From NCBI GenBank assembly GCA_040756575.1, contig JBFLYP010000004.1, positions 62,001 to 126,000 on the forward strand: 64,000 nucleotides of DNA. Direction: 5' to 3'. This document shows, one piece after another, positions 53,625-62,881 of this stretch. The position numbers were made by a program, and so were the translations under genes. The notes beneath the pieces were generated by a model that was given only the letters and a program-made list of their open reading frames with translations, did not search any database and was not told the DNA's origin. Every line of letters begins with the position of its first letter. Positions within the stretch are counted from its first letter, which is position 1. This DNA comes from DTYU01 sp040756575 (lineage in GTDB: Bacteria > Bacillota > Desulfotomaculia > Desulfotomaculales > Ammonificaceae).

Positions 53625-56600
53625 GTGGAGTATATCCCCCAAGATTATCCCGACCGGATCAGGCGGCTGCGGGCCAAACTGGGCTTGAGCCAGAAGCGCC
53701 TCGCGGAACTTCTGGGCGTCTCCTTTGCCTCCGTTAATCGGTGGGAGAACGGGCAGGCGCGCCCCAACCGCCTGGCGTGGGGTCAGATCCTCCGCCTTGA
53801 ACTAGATGGTCCCGAGGGGTTACGTAAACCGCCGCTCACCGGTGGCAGCAGTCCGGTGACCGGCGCACTATCTGCGGCCGAAGAGAAAGCGGCCTACCGG
53901 CTGTCCGATGAGCCGCCGGAGCCGCACGGGCCGAGTAATACCGACTTCACCGCCCCGCCGGAGATCGTCCGCCTGGCCGTCGAAGCCGAGCGCCTGACTT
54001 ACGGCCACCTTTTCAGCCCGACCTTCGCCACCGAGACCTCGCTGATTGACCCGCTACCGCACCAACGCATCGCCGTTTACGACCATATGCTTCCCCAGCC
54101 CAGGCTGCGGTTTTTGCTGGCCGACGACGCCGGCGCCGGCAAGACCATCATGGCCGGTCTCTACATCCGCGAGATGCTCACCCGGCGCCTGATCCGGCGC
54201 GTCCTGATCGTGCCGCCCGCCGGCCTGGTCGGGAACTGGCAGCGGGAGCTCAAGACCCTTTTCAGCCTCCCGTTTAAAATAGTGACCGGCGCGGATGCGC
54301 GCGCTGGGAACCCCTTTACCGGCCCGGGGAGCGATCTGGTGATTGTCAGCGTGGACACCCTCTGCGGGGCGCCGACTTTCGCGCGCCTGCGCGATCCTGC
54401 CGTAGAGCCTTACGACCTGGCGGTGTTCGACGAGGCCCACAAGCTCGCGGCCGACCGCAACCCCGACTTCACCGTGTATAAAACCGACCGCTACCGCTTA
54501 GCAGAGGCGATTGCCGGCGCTACGGACGATCCCGACTGGATGCTTCCCTGGTGCTGCCACCACTTACTGCTGCTCACGGCCACGCCCCATATGGGCAAGG
54601 ACTTCCCTTACTTCTGCCTGTGGCGGCTGCTGGAGCCGGAGGCGCTGGCCACCGTGGACGCCTTTAACGCCTACCCCCCGGAGGCGCGGCGGCGCCATTT
54701 CCTCCGGCGGACCAAAGAGGAAATGGTGCGTTTTGACGGCACCCCGATCTACCCGAAAAGAGAGTCCCGCACCTTGAGCTACGACCTCGGCCCGGCCGAG
54801 CAGCGGCTTTACGACGAGACCACCGCTTACATCCGCACCTATTACAATCGCGCCCGGATTCTCAACCGTTCGGCCGCGCGGCTGGCGATGAGCATCTTCC
54901 AGCGCCGGTTGGCCAGTTCCACCTACGCCCTGCTGCGCTCGCTCGAACGGCGGCTGGAAAAGCTGGAGGGGTTGATCGAGGAGATCCGGAGCGGCCGGCT
55001 CACGGAGGAACAGCTCAGCGCCTTCCAGCGCAAAATTGACAAAACGCCCGACGTTTTCGACCGGCTGACTGCCGACGAAGAGGAGTCGCAGGAGGGGCGG
55101 GAGCAGAACGAGGTGGCTGAGGACCAGCTTCTAACTGGCGTGGTGGCCACCTCGCTGGCCGAACTGCAGGCCGAGCGGGTGCAGGTAGAAGGCCTGCTTG
55201 GCCTGGCGCGTCAGGTGCTCGCCGCGGGCGAAGAAGCGAAGTTCGAAAAACTGCGCGACGTGCTGCAGGACGAGCGTTTCCGGGAGGAGAAGATCCTGAT
55301 TTTCACCGAGCACCGGGACACCCTTGATTTCCTGGTCCGGCGCCTGGAGGGTCTGGGCTACGCGGGAAGGATCGCCTTTATCCACGGCGGCATGGATTAT
55401 CAGGAGCGCGAGGCGCAGGTGGAGTTCTTTAGGAAGCCGGTGCGCGAGGGCGGCGCTAACTTGATGGTAGCCACCGATGCCGCCGGAGAGGGAATCAACC
55501 TCCAGTTTTGCTGGTTGATGGTCAACTATGACATCCCCTGGAACCCGGCGCGGCTTGAGCAGCGGATGGGACGCATCCACCGTTACAAGCAGGTGCACGA
55601 CCCGGTCCTGATCTTCAACCTGGTGGCGGGGAAGACCCGCGAGGGCAAGGTGCTCAAAACGCTGCTCGAAAAATTAGAGCACATCCGGCGCGAGCTCGGT
55701 TCGGATAAGGTCTTCGACGTCATCGGGATGCAGTTCGAAGGGGTTTCGCTAAAAGAGTTGATTCTGCAGGCGGTGGTGGACGAACAGACCGATGAGGCCG
55801 TCCGGCAGGTTGAGGGTCGCCTTACGCCGGAGCAGTTCAAGGCGCGGCTGGAGCAGCGGGAAAAGCTCCTCGGCACCGGCGGCGATGTTGCCCGTCAGTT
55901 ACCCGCACAGCGGGCTAAATTGGGGCGCGAAACGCTACGGCGCCTGCTGCCGGGGTACGTCCGCCGCTTCATCGAGAAATCGGCGCCGCTTTTGCACATC
56001 GGTATTGACGGCGACCTGGAAGGCTATTTTTCCTTCAAACCCCTCCGGCCGGGGGCGCTCGACCCCTTGTGGCCCGTCCTGGAAAGCTACGACCCTGCCA
56101 GGTGGGAGCGGTTGACCGTTTACAAACCGGCGGAGGACGAGCCGGCGATTTTCCTGCACCCCGGCGAACCGCTCTTCGATCGTTACCGTTCGCTGGTGCG
56201 CGGCCGGTTTGCGGATCTGGCGCGAAGAGGCGGCGTTTTCGTTGATCCATACGCCCGGCACCCTTATTTCTTTCACCTGGCCCTGGTGCGGGTGGTGCGG
56301 CGGGCCGATCCGGCACTGCCCGAGGTTTTTGGCCGGGAAGAACCGGTGGAGGTGCGCCTGGTGGGGTTGCGGCAGGACGAGACCGGAACGATCGAGGAGT
56401 GCCCGGTGGAGCACCTGCTGTTATTACGCGGCGCCGAAGGAATCCCCCCGGCAGCTATACCCCTTGTTGCTACCGTCGCTGCCGCCTGCGCGCAGGCGAA
56501 AAACTTCCTTATAGAGCGGGTTGCCGAACCATTAGCCGCAGCCCGGCGGCGAGCGTTAAAGGCCACCCTGGCCGCGCGGGAGGAGTTTATCCTCCGGGGT

Positions 56601-57248
56601 TACGCTTACCGGGAAGCGGAACTCGCCCTGAAGCGGGCCCGCCTTGCCGAGCGGGCCGGGGCGGGTGATGCGGCGGCCCGGGGTGAACTGACGAAGGTTA
56701 AGAAGCAGCAGCGGGAACTCGCCGACCGGATCGAGCGGTCTCTGGCGGTGCTGCGGCGGGAGCCGGAGCTGATCATTCCGGGTGAGGTTCAATTTCTGGC
56801 GCACGCTTTAGTGGTTCCTTCCAATGATCCGGAAGACAGGGCGCGCTACGACCGGGAGATCGAACGGATCGCCGTCCGGGTGGCCTGGGGCTACGAGGAG
56901 AGTCGCGGCTGCACCGTCCGGGATGTTTCGTTGCCTGAGCTGGCGCTGCTCGCCGGCCTGGATGCTTACCCCGGCTTCGATCTCCTGTCGCGCGACCCTG
57001 CGGGCGAGGAGCGGGCCATCGAGGTCAAGGGCCGGGCCGGGATCGGCGACATAGAACTTTCGGAGAACGAATGGGCCAGAGCCTGCAACCTGCGCGACCG
57101 CTACTGGCTCTACGTGGTTTACGACTGCGCCAGCGCCCACCCGCGCCTTTTGCGTGTCCAGGACCCCTTCGGGAAACTGCTCGCCCGGCGCAAAGGCGGC
57201 GTAGTCATCGGGGAGCAGGAAATTTTTGAGGCGGCGGAGGGAGGATAA
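53625..57248 (+). CDS. HTH-SNF2/DEAH helicase-DUF3883 defence protein
   Basis: A 1207-residue protein of three parts. Residues 8-60 form an Xre-type HTH (LGLSQKRLAELLGVSFASVNRW). An SNF2-type helicase follows, with motif I DDAGAGKTIMAGLY near 168, DEAHK near 268 and TATPHMG near 320. Its C-terminal RecA lobe has IFTEHRDTLDFLVRRLEG, ATDAAGEGINLQ and NPARLEQRMGRIHRY. A DUF3883-type C-terminal domain has AIEVKGRAG, whose E-x-K is nuclease-like. GTG start. It is followed 62 bases later by the DUF1156 methylase. It resembles DISARM DrmD, but the N-terminal HTH is unusual there. Confidence 0.85.
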   Translation: MEYIPQDYPDRIRRLRAKLGLSQKRLAELLGVSFASVNRWENGQARPNRLAWGQILRLELDGPEGLRKPPLTGGSSPVTGALSAAEEKAAYRLSDEPPEPHGPSNTDFTAPPEIVRLAVEAERLTYGHLFSPTFATETSLIDPLPHQRIAVYDHMLPQPRLRFLLADDAGAGKTIMAGLYIREMLTRRLIRRVLIVPPAGLVGNWQRELKTLFSLPFKIVTGADARAGNPFTGPGSDLVIVSVDTLCGAPTFARLRDPAVEPYDLAVFDEAHKLAADRNPDFTVYKTDRYRLAEAIAGATDDPDWMLPWCCHHLLLLTATPHMGKDFPYFCLWRLLEPEALATVDAFNAYPPEARRRHFLRRTKEEMVRFDGTPIYPKRESRTLSYDLGPAEQRLYDETTAYIRTYYNRARILNRSAARLAMSIFQRRLASSTYALLRSLERRLEKLEGLIEEIRSGRLTEEQLSAFQRKIDKTPDVFDRLTADEEESQEGREQNEVAEDQLLTGVVATSLAELQAERVQVEGLLGLARQVLAAGEEAKFEKLRDVLQDERFREEKILIFTEHRDTLDFLVRRLEGLGYAGRIAFIHGGMDYQEREAQVEFFRKPVREGGANLMVATDAAGEGINLQFCWLMVNYDIPWNPARLEQRMGRIHRYKQVHDPVLIFNLVAGKTREGKVLKTLLEKLEHIRRELGSDKVFDVIGMQFEGVSLKELILQAVVDEQTDEAVRQVEGRLTPEQFKARLEQREKLLGTGGDVARQLPAQRAKLGRETLRRLLPGYVRRFIEKSAPLLHIGIDGDLEGYFSFKPLRPGALDPLWPVLESYDPARWERLTVYKPAEDEPAIFLHPGEPLFDRYRSLVRGRFADLARRGGVFVDPYARHPYFFHLALVRVVRRADPALPEVFGREEPVEVRLVGLRQDETGTIEECPVEHLLLLRGAEGIPPAAIPLVATVAAACAQAKNFLIERVAEPLAAARRRALKATLAAREEFILRGYAYREAELALKRARLAERAGAGDAAARGELTKVKKQQRELADRIERSLAVLRREPELIIPGEVQFLAHALVVPSNDPEDRARYDREIERIAVRVAWGYEESRGCTVRDVSLPELALLAGLDAYPGFDLLSRDPAGEERAIEVKGRAGIGDIELSENEWARACNLRDRYWLYVVYDCASAHPRLLRVQDPFGKLLARRKGGVVIGEQEIFEAAEGG

Positions 57249-57310
57249 AAAACCGCCAGGACACGAAGGACATCAAGTAAATTCTGAGGATTTGGAAGGG
57301 GAAGGCGGTC

Positions 57311-60300
57311 GTGGTTTTTATGGAAGGAAACAATTATAAAGATAATTATAATAATCCAGGCGCTCCTGGTGCCCTGGTGGTTGGGGATTGTCCCCGTTTG
57401 ATCGAGCACGCTTTTCCGCTGAAGCAGGCCTCGCTGGATTCGGTACACGAGAAGAACGTGCGCCACGGGCATATTTCCACCCTGCATATCTGGCCGGCGC
57501 GGCGCCCGCTGGCGGCCTGCCGGGCGGCGCTGATCGCTACGCTGCTGCCCGATCCCGGCACGCCGGAGGAGCGCCGGCGTATTCTTGAGAAGCTGGCGGG
57601 CCGGGTGGTGCGGAAGGTGGAGAAGAAGAAGCTGCCCGGCGGCAGGGTCATCGAGCGCATCAGGGAGGAAACCGAGGGCGGCATCCTGCACTGGGGGCGG
57701 GAGAACGGCCCGGCGCTGGACTGGTTCCGGGAGGAGATTAAAAAGGCTTACGGCGGCCGGACGCCGAAGGTGCTGGACCCCTTCGCCGGCGGCGGGTCAA
57801 TACCGTTGGAGGCGATGCGGCTCGGCTGCGAAGTGACCGCCGTGGATATCAACCCGGTGGCCTGGTTCATCCTCAAGTGCACCTTAGAATACCCGCAAAA
57901 ATTTGCCGGGCAGAAACGCCCGCTGCCCGAATTTATCTTAACTGATGAAGAATTTATGGAAGCCTTTTACAAGGCCAATCCGGAAGTTGCCGGGAAGGGG
58001 CGTCCGGTGAAAAAGCAAATCGAATTAGACTCTCTCCTTCCAACCTCTAACCTCCAACCTCCAACCTCTAATTTAGCCTGGCACGTGCGCGCCTGGGGCA
58101 GATGGGTGCTGGCGCGGGCCCGCCGGGAGCTGGCGCGCTTCTACCCGGCCTACGCCGACTTCGAACCGCTAAAACCGGACGGCCGTCGTTACGAGAAGCG
58201 CGCGCCCAGGCTGGTGCCGCTTAAAGAGGACGGTTCGTTCGACCTTGAGACCTTGAATGCGGAGTTTACGGAGGAATACCTTCGGGACCTGCGCAACCCC
58301 CGCTGGGTGCCCAAACCGACGGTGGCCTACCTCTGGGCGCGGACGGTGCAGTGCAAGAACTGCCGGGCGACGGTGCCACTTTTGAAAACCCGCTGGCTCT
58401 GCAAGAAGGACAAAAAGCGCGTGGTGCTGACGATGGAGCCGAACGCCGATAAAACCGGTGTGGTCTTCGGCGTCCAGAACGACGTGCCCGTGGTCGGCGG
58501 CAACGCGGCGCAAAGGCGGGAGCACGACCGGAGGACCGGTGCCGGGACGATGTCCCGCTCCGGCGCGACCTGCCCCTGCTGCGGGACGATTATGACGATG
58601 GAGGACGTCCGCCTCGAGGGGCAGGCCGGGCGCCTGGGGGCGCAGATGACCGCCGTCGTGGTGGACGGGCCGAACGGTAAGGAGTACCGCCTGCCGACGG
58701 CGGAGGAGGTCCGCCTGGCGCAGGAAGCGGAGAAGGAACTCGACCGGGTTTTTGCGGAGATTCCGTTCGGGCTACCGGAGGAGCCTCTGCCGAGTAAAGA
58801 TGCGCTGGGATTTCGCGTGCCACTTTACGGTTTCGACAAATGGTCCAAGCTCTTCACCCCCCGCCAGCTTTTGGCCCTGGGCATCTTCGTCAAGCACACC
58901 CGCGCCGCCGGCGACGCGATGCGGGATGCGGGCTACCCGCCGGAGTGGGTGGAAGCGGTGGGGGCGTATTTGGCGCAGGCGTTAGATTTTGTGGCGAACC
59001 GTAATAGTGTGGTGTGTTCATGGACACTTACGAGAGAAACAACCCGCGGCACCTTTGCGAGATTTGCTCTGCCAATTGTGTGGGATTTTGCCGAAGCAAA
59101 CCCGTCTGAAGAAGCTTCCGGAGGTTATCCAGGGGCGATTGAGTGGGTATGTCGTTATATAGACCATGTATTGGTTTTTGGACAAGAAAGTCAATTTACG
59201 AGGGCCTTCCAGAAGACAGCTACAGAAGAATTGGGTAGTTTCTTAGACGTTATAGTCACCGACCCCCCCTACTACGACGCCATCCCGTACTCCGACCTGA
59301 TGGACTTTTTCTACGTCTGGCTGCGGCGGACGCTGTACGGCCTGTCGCCCGAAATAGACGCGGCCTTTCGGGAGCCGCTCTCACCGAAGTGGGACCACGA
59401 TAAAAACGACGGGGAGCTGGTTGACGACGCCAGCCGCTTCGGCGGCGATAAACAAAAATCGAAGGCCGCGTACGAAGAGGGGATGTTCCGCGCCTTCCAG
59501 GCCTGCTACCGGGCACTCAAGCCCGAAGGGCGGCTGGTCGTGGTCTTCGCCCACAAGCACCCGGACGCCTGGGAGGCTCTGGTCTCGGCCATCATCCGGG
59601 CCGGGTTTGTGGTGGTTGCCAGCTGGCCTATCCAGACGGAGATGGGCAACCGCACCCGCGCCCTCTCCTCGGCGGCGCTCGCTTCCTCCGTCTGGCTGGT
59701 CTGCAGGAAGCGCCCGGAAAACGCCCGCCCCGGCTGGGACAACCGGGTGCTGGAGGAGATGCGCGAGAAGATCCACACCCGGCTGCGGGAGTTCTGGGAC
59801 GCGGGCATCCGGGGGCCCGACTTTGTCTGGGCGGCCACCGGCCCGGCGCTGGAGGCTTACAGCAAACATCCGGTGGCGAAAAAGGCCAACGAGCCCGGCC
59901 AGGTCATGACCGTTTCCGAGTTCCTGCGGGCCGTCCGCCGGCTGGTGGTGGACTTTGTCGTCGGCCGGGTGCTCTCCCATAACGGCGGCGCGGAAGGCGA
60001 GACCGGTTTAGACGACGTAACTACCTACTACCTGCTGCACCGCCACGACTTTGGCTTCGAGGACGTTCCGGCCGGGGCCTGCATCCTCTACGCCGTTTCC
60101 TGCGGCCTTTCGGACCGGGAGCTCGCCGACCAGTACGATCTCCTGGCGCGTACCGGCGGTCAGGAGCAGGACGAAGAGGAGGAAGAAGCCGAAGAAGAGG
60201 GGGACGAGATCAGGAAAGGCACCGGCAGCAAGGTCCGGCTCAAAACCTGGCAAAAGCGCCTTCGCAAGACGCTGGGCCTGGACGCCGAGGGCCGCCCTGC

Positions 60301-60556
60301 GCCCCTCATCGACCAGGTGCACCGGCTGATGCACCTCTGGAAGACGGGCGACGTGGTGAAGGTGGACGAGTACCTTGACGCCCGCGGCCTCCGCCGTCAC
60401 CGCCTCTTCCACCAGCTCCTCCAGGCCCTGATCGAGCTCGCCCCAGCCGGCAGCGACGAACGCTCATTGCTGGAGAGCATCAGCAACCATGTCGCTGCGC
60501 GGGGAGTCGCACCGGAAAAACAACCGGAACTTTTCGCCGTGGAGAAAGGTCAATGA
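57311..60556 (+). CDS. DUF1156-family DNA methylase
   Basis: A 1081-residue adenine-type DNA methylase. The DUF1156 N-terminal signature is FPLKQASLDSVHEKNVRHGH and LHIWPARRPLAACRA. Motif I is VLDPFAGGGSIPLEAMRLG near 156. Two Cys pairs (CKNC near 348, CPCC near 420) suggest zinc. The catalytic motif is VTDPPYYDAIPYSDLMDFFY near 650. An acidic, Glu-rich stretch lies at about 950-970. An in-frame repeat-derived segment LPTSNLQPPTSNL lies near 237-250, and an AT-richer patch at about 58980-59255 breaks the otherwise GC-rich gene. GTG 57311 is preceded by GGGGAAGG. Such proteins sit with DUF499 ATPases or helicases in anti-phage clusters; no DUF499 is here. Confidence 0.88.
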   Translation: MVFMEGNNYKDNYNNPGAPGALVVGDCPRLIEHAFPLKQASLDSVHEKNVRHGHISTLHIWPARRPLAACRAALIATLLPDPGTPEERRRILEKLAGRVVRKVEKKKLPGGRVIERIREETEGGILHWGRENGPALDWFREEIKKAYGGRTPKVLDPFAGGGSIPLEAMRLGCEVTAVDINPVAWFILKCTLEYPQKFAGQKRPLPEFILTDEEFMEAFYKANPEVAGKGRPVKKQIELDSLLPTSNLQPPTSNLAWHVRAWGRWVLARARRELARFYPAYADFEPLKPDGRRYEKRAPRLVPLKEDGSFDLETLNAEFTEEYLRDLRNPRWVPKPTVAYLWARTVQCKNCRATVPLLKTRWLCKKDKKRVVLTMEPNADKTGVVFGVQNDVPVVGGNAAQRREHDRRTGAGTMSRSGATCPCCGTIMTMEDVRLEGQAGRLGAQMTAVVVDGPNGKEYRLPTAEEVRLAQEAEKELDRVFAEIPFGLPEEPLPSKDALGFRVPLYGFDKWSKLFTPRQLLALGIFVKHTRAAGDAMRDAGYPPEWVEAVGAYLAQALDFVANRNSVVCSWTLTRETTRGTFARFALPIVWDFAEANPSEEASGGYPGAIEWVCRYIDHVLVFGQESQFTRAFQKTATEELGSFLDVIVTDPPYYDAIPYSDLMDFFYVWLRRTLYGLSPEIDAAFREPLSPKWDHDKNDGELVDDASRFGGDKQKSKAAYEEGMFRAFQACYRALKPEGRLVVVFAHKHPDAWEALVSAIIRAGFVVVASWPIQTEMGNRTRALSSAALASSVWLVCRKRPENARPGWDNRVLEEMREKIHTRLREFWDAGIRGPDFVWAATGPALEAYSKHPVAKKANEPGQVMTVSEFLRAVRRLVVDFVVGRVLSHNGGAEGETGLDDVTTYYLLHRHDFGFEDVPAGACILYAVSCGLSDRELADQYDLLARTGGQEQDEEEEEAEEEGDEIRKGTGSKVRLKTWQKRLRKTLGLDAEGRPAPLIDQVHRLMHLWKTGDVVKVDEYLDARGLRRHRLFHQLLQALIELAPAGSDERSLLESISNHVAARGVAPEKQPELFAVEKGQ
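58034..58073 (+). repeat. CTAACCTCC-type repeat inside the methylase gene
   Basis: The pyrimidine-rich unit CAACCTCTAACCTCCAACCTCCAA runs through about 40 bases and encodes PTSNLQPPTSNL in frame. The same kind of sequence (CTAACCTCCC) occurs in the selA-selB insert. It looks like a small repeat that landed in the gene without breaking the frame. Confidence 0.55.
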
Positions 60557-60677
60557 CGAACTTTGAGCCACCATCTTATTCGTCAGCGAAATTTCGGATC
60601 TTGGTGAAACATGGAAGGAGAAACGGGTGAATGACAGAAAAATAAACTAAGGTAATCTTGCAGGAGGGATGATCCCT

Positions 60678-60999
60678 GTGGCTGAGATCAATTTCTCTTT
60701 AATTCCACTGGTAATTGGATAGCGTACCGTGTTGATGAAAACGTTTTCGACACGGAAGGTACTTGGATTGGTTGGTTGCCCTGGGGTAATGCTGACGTTG
60801 TAACTCCGGACGGCAAATATCTTGGTACAATTTGTGAAGGTGACTGTTTCTACTAGTTTTAGAAATAGACCGTACCATGGTCATCCGGGATACCCTGGTT
60901 ATCCAGGATATCCTGGTTATCCCGATTATCCTGGGCATGCTAGTTACTCCCCGCTTCCACCTGGGGCTGAGGATGTCAAAATTCCTGAGAAGAAGTGAT
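60678..60999 (+). pseudogene. Broken gene of the 4-fold beta-flower type with PGY repeats
   Basis: Reading across three frames gives MAEINFS, then STGNWIAYRVDENVFDTEG, TWIGWLPWGNADVVTPDGKY and LGTICEGDCFY, then RNRPYHGHPGYPGYPGYPGY, ending PPGAEDVKIPEKK. This is the pattern of small 4-fold beta-flower proteins followed by a Pro-Gly-Tyr tail. A base is missing in TCTTTAATT near 60695, and a stop plus an extra base lie near 60857. It is therefore a decayed gene or carries sequence errors. The function of the family is unknown. Confidence 0.65.
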
Positions 61000-61053
61000 A
61001 AAAACTGGTCATACGTTTAAGTGTTTAAGAATCAACCGGGCTGGAGGCTTGTT

Positions 61054-61911
61054 ATGAAAATATCAGAAGTAACAAGAAGAAATATCATAGATTATCTACT
61101 TCTAAGAAAATACCCGTTCCATGGAAGATTAGACCTCATAAGTTTTCTTAAAAGAATTTGGGATTTATCTTCAATGCCTTCCACGGATTATCGGTTCAGA
61201 AATGCAGAAGGTGATATATGGCAACATATGGTTAACAATTATGATTGGGATTATGCTTATCTTCTCTATACGTACTTAGACCTGTTGGGATGTAGCGATG
61301 AGATTTTTCTACGATTCGTGGAAACCTGCGTTCATCCAGTTGTCTTATACGATGAAAAACAGGTTTCAGAAACTTTATTGGAATTCAATAAGTTTCTGGC
61401 AGCAGATGGGTACAGGTTAGAGGTATCATCGAATATTTCGGGAAAGCCTCTCTATAAAGCAGTAAGGCTCGACGGTGAGGAAAGGTGTTGTCGTGGAGAA
61501 GACGCCTATGAAGTAGTATTGTCCTTCGCGGGCGAAGATCGCGAATATGTAGAAAACGTAGCTGAGTATTTAAAGTCTAACGGTGTCAAAGTGTTCTATG
61601 ATCGGTATGAAGAAGTAACTTTGTGGGGAAAAGACTTGGCGGAGCATTTGGATAAGGTCTATAGGGGAAGTGCTCGATATTGCGTGATATTTATTTCAAG
61701 TGCTTATGCGAATAAAGTATGGACAAACCATGAAAGGCGGAGTGCACTAGCCAAGGCAATAGAAGAAAAAGAAGAGTATATTCTTCCTGCACGATTTGAT
61801 GATACTGAGATTCCGGGGATAAGGCCAACCATAGGTTACGTGGACCTGAGGAAAAAGACACCTGAAGAACTCGGTAAAATGATCTTACAGAAATTGGGGC
61901 GAGTGGTTTGA
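61054..61911 (+). CDS. AbiJ-NTD3-like/TIR-domain effector
   Basis: A 285-residue two-domain protein. The N-terminal 150 residues (FLKRIWDLSSMPSTDYRF, EGDIWQHMVNNYDWDYAYL, FVETCVHPVV, FNKFLAADGYRL) match the AbiJ N-terminal domain 3 type. The C-terminal TIR domain starts YEVVLSFAGEDREYVENVA near 160; SSAYANKVWTNHERRSAL places the catalytic Glu of NAD-cleaving TIRs. TIR effectors of this type trigger NAD+ loss in phage defence. ATG 61054 after GGAGG is preferred over GTG 61021. It is AT-richer than its neighbours, a sign of transfer. Confidence 0.82.
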   Translation: MKISEVTRRNIIDYLLLRKYPFHGRLDLISFLKRIWDLSSMPSTDYRFRNAEGDIWQHMVNNYDWDYAYLLYTYLDLLGCSDEIFLRFVETCVHPVVLYDEKQVSETLLEFNKFLAADGYRLEVSSNISGKPLYKAVRLDGEERCCRGEDAYEVVLSFAGEDREYVENVAEYLKSNGVKVFYDRYEEVTLWGKDLAEHLDKVYRGSARYCVIFISSAYANKVWTNHERRSALAKAIEEKEEYILPARFDDTEIPGIRPTIGYVDLRKKTPEELGKMILQKLGRVV

Positions 61912-61969
61912 TTTAGAGGAACGTGCTAGGATGCTACGATTTGTTACAAAAGGCACGAGGAGGATCTTG

Positions 61970-62719
61970 ATGGGTATCTCTGAGAGAACACGGAAGATCC
62001 TATGGGCGCGGTCGGGAAACCGGTGCGCAATTTGCCGCTGTGAGCTTGTTAGGAAAGAGTTTGCAACTGACCCAGCGGCAGTTATCGGTGATGAGTGCCA
62101 TATTATCAGCAAGAGACCGGGTGGTCCGAGATACGACCCCAAAGCAGAGGTTAAATTAGATGGCTATGACAACTTGATACTACTTTGTAAGACGCACCAT
62201 AAGCTTGTTGATGATCAGCCAAGCCGGTTTACGGTGGAGTATTTGAGGATGGTTAAAGCGTATCACGAAAAATGGGTTCGTGAAACCCTCGGGCAACCAG
62301 CAAAAAAGAAGGCTCCGAGGGGTCCAACACTTGATGAAGTTAACGTCTTGCCAAGAATTCGTACCGGAAGAGAATTAGTGAACGTCTTGTGGAATGCTCA
62401 CTTATTCTATTTTGACAATGATGAGTTAGAGTCAGAGGAGGAGTTAGACCTGGTAAGTGGGTTTTTTCAGGTAATCCAGGATTATGGCGATTTGCTTACA
62501 GACCTTGGCGCGGGCGAAGTTGTTAAGGCGGAATTTTACTTGAACCAAGAAATCAAGGAATTGGAAAGCAAAGGCTTTTTCGTATTTGGAAGATGCTGGT
62601 TCAAGAAGGTGAAAATAGGTAATCAAGAAGATCTGTGGCCTGTGGCTTCCGTGAGGGTAGTCAGAAGAACGAGTCCCGAGATCGTAAAGGTGCCTAACTT
62701 GGAAAAAGCCACTTCTTAA
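61970..62719 (+). CDS. HNH endonuclease-domain protein
   Basis: A 249-residue protein. The HNH nuclease region is at about 10-95: CAICRCELV, GDECHIISKRPGGP (first His) and GYDNLILLCKTHHKLVDDQ (Asn-His with Cys-x-x-His zinc). The C-terminal 130 residues (ELVNVLWNAHLFYFDNDELE and following) are not recognised. ATG 61970 follows GAGGAGGATCTTG. It lies 58 bases after the TIR gene and shares its AT-rich composition, so both may have arrived together. Confidence 0.82.
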   Translation: MGISERTRKILWARSGNRCAICRCELVRKEFATDPAAVIGDECHIISKRPGGPRYDPKAEVKLDGYDNLILLCKTHHKLVDDQPSRFTVEYLRMVKAYHEKWVRETLGQPAKKKAPRGPTLDEVNVLPRIRTGRELVNVLWNAHLFYFDNDELESEEELDLVSGFFQVIQDYGDLLTDLGAGEVVKAEFYLNQEIKELESKGFFVFGRCWFKKVKIGNQEDLWPVASVRVVRRTSPEIVKVPNLEKATS

Positions 62720-62881
62720 ATTACGATATTAAACGGAAGCTTAACAGTCGTAATGGAATGATGAATAGATGATGATTGGTTCATCGAGTAGTTCGGTTAT
62801 GTGAAGCCGCCGGTTACGTTATTCAATGGCTCTGGCACTTTGCAAAACGGAACTGTTTAAGAAGGAAAGGGAGCAAGCTTG

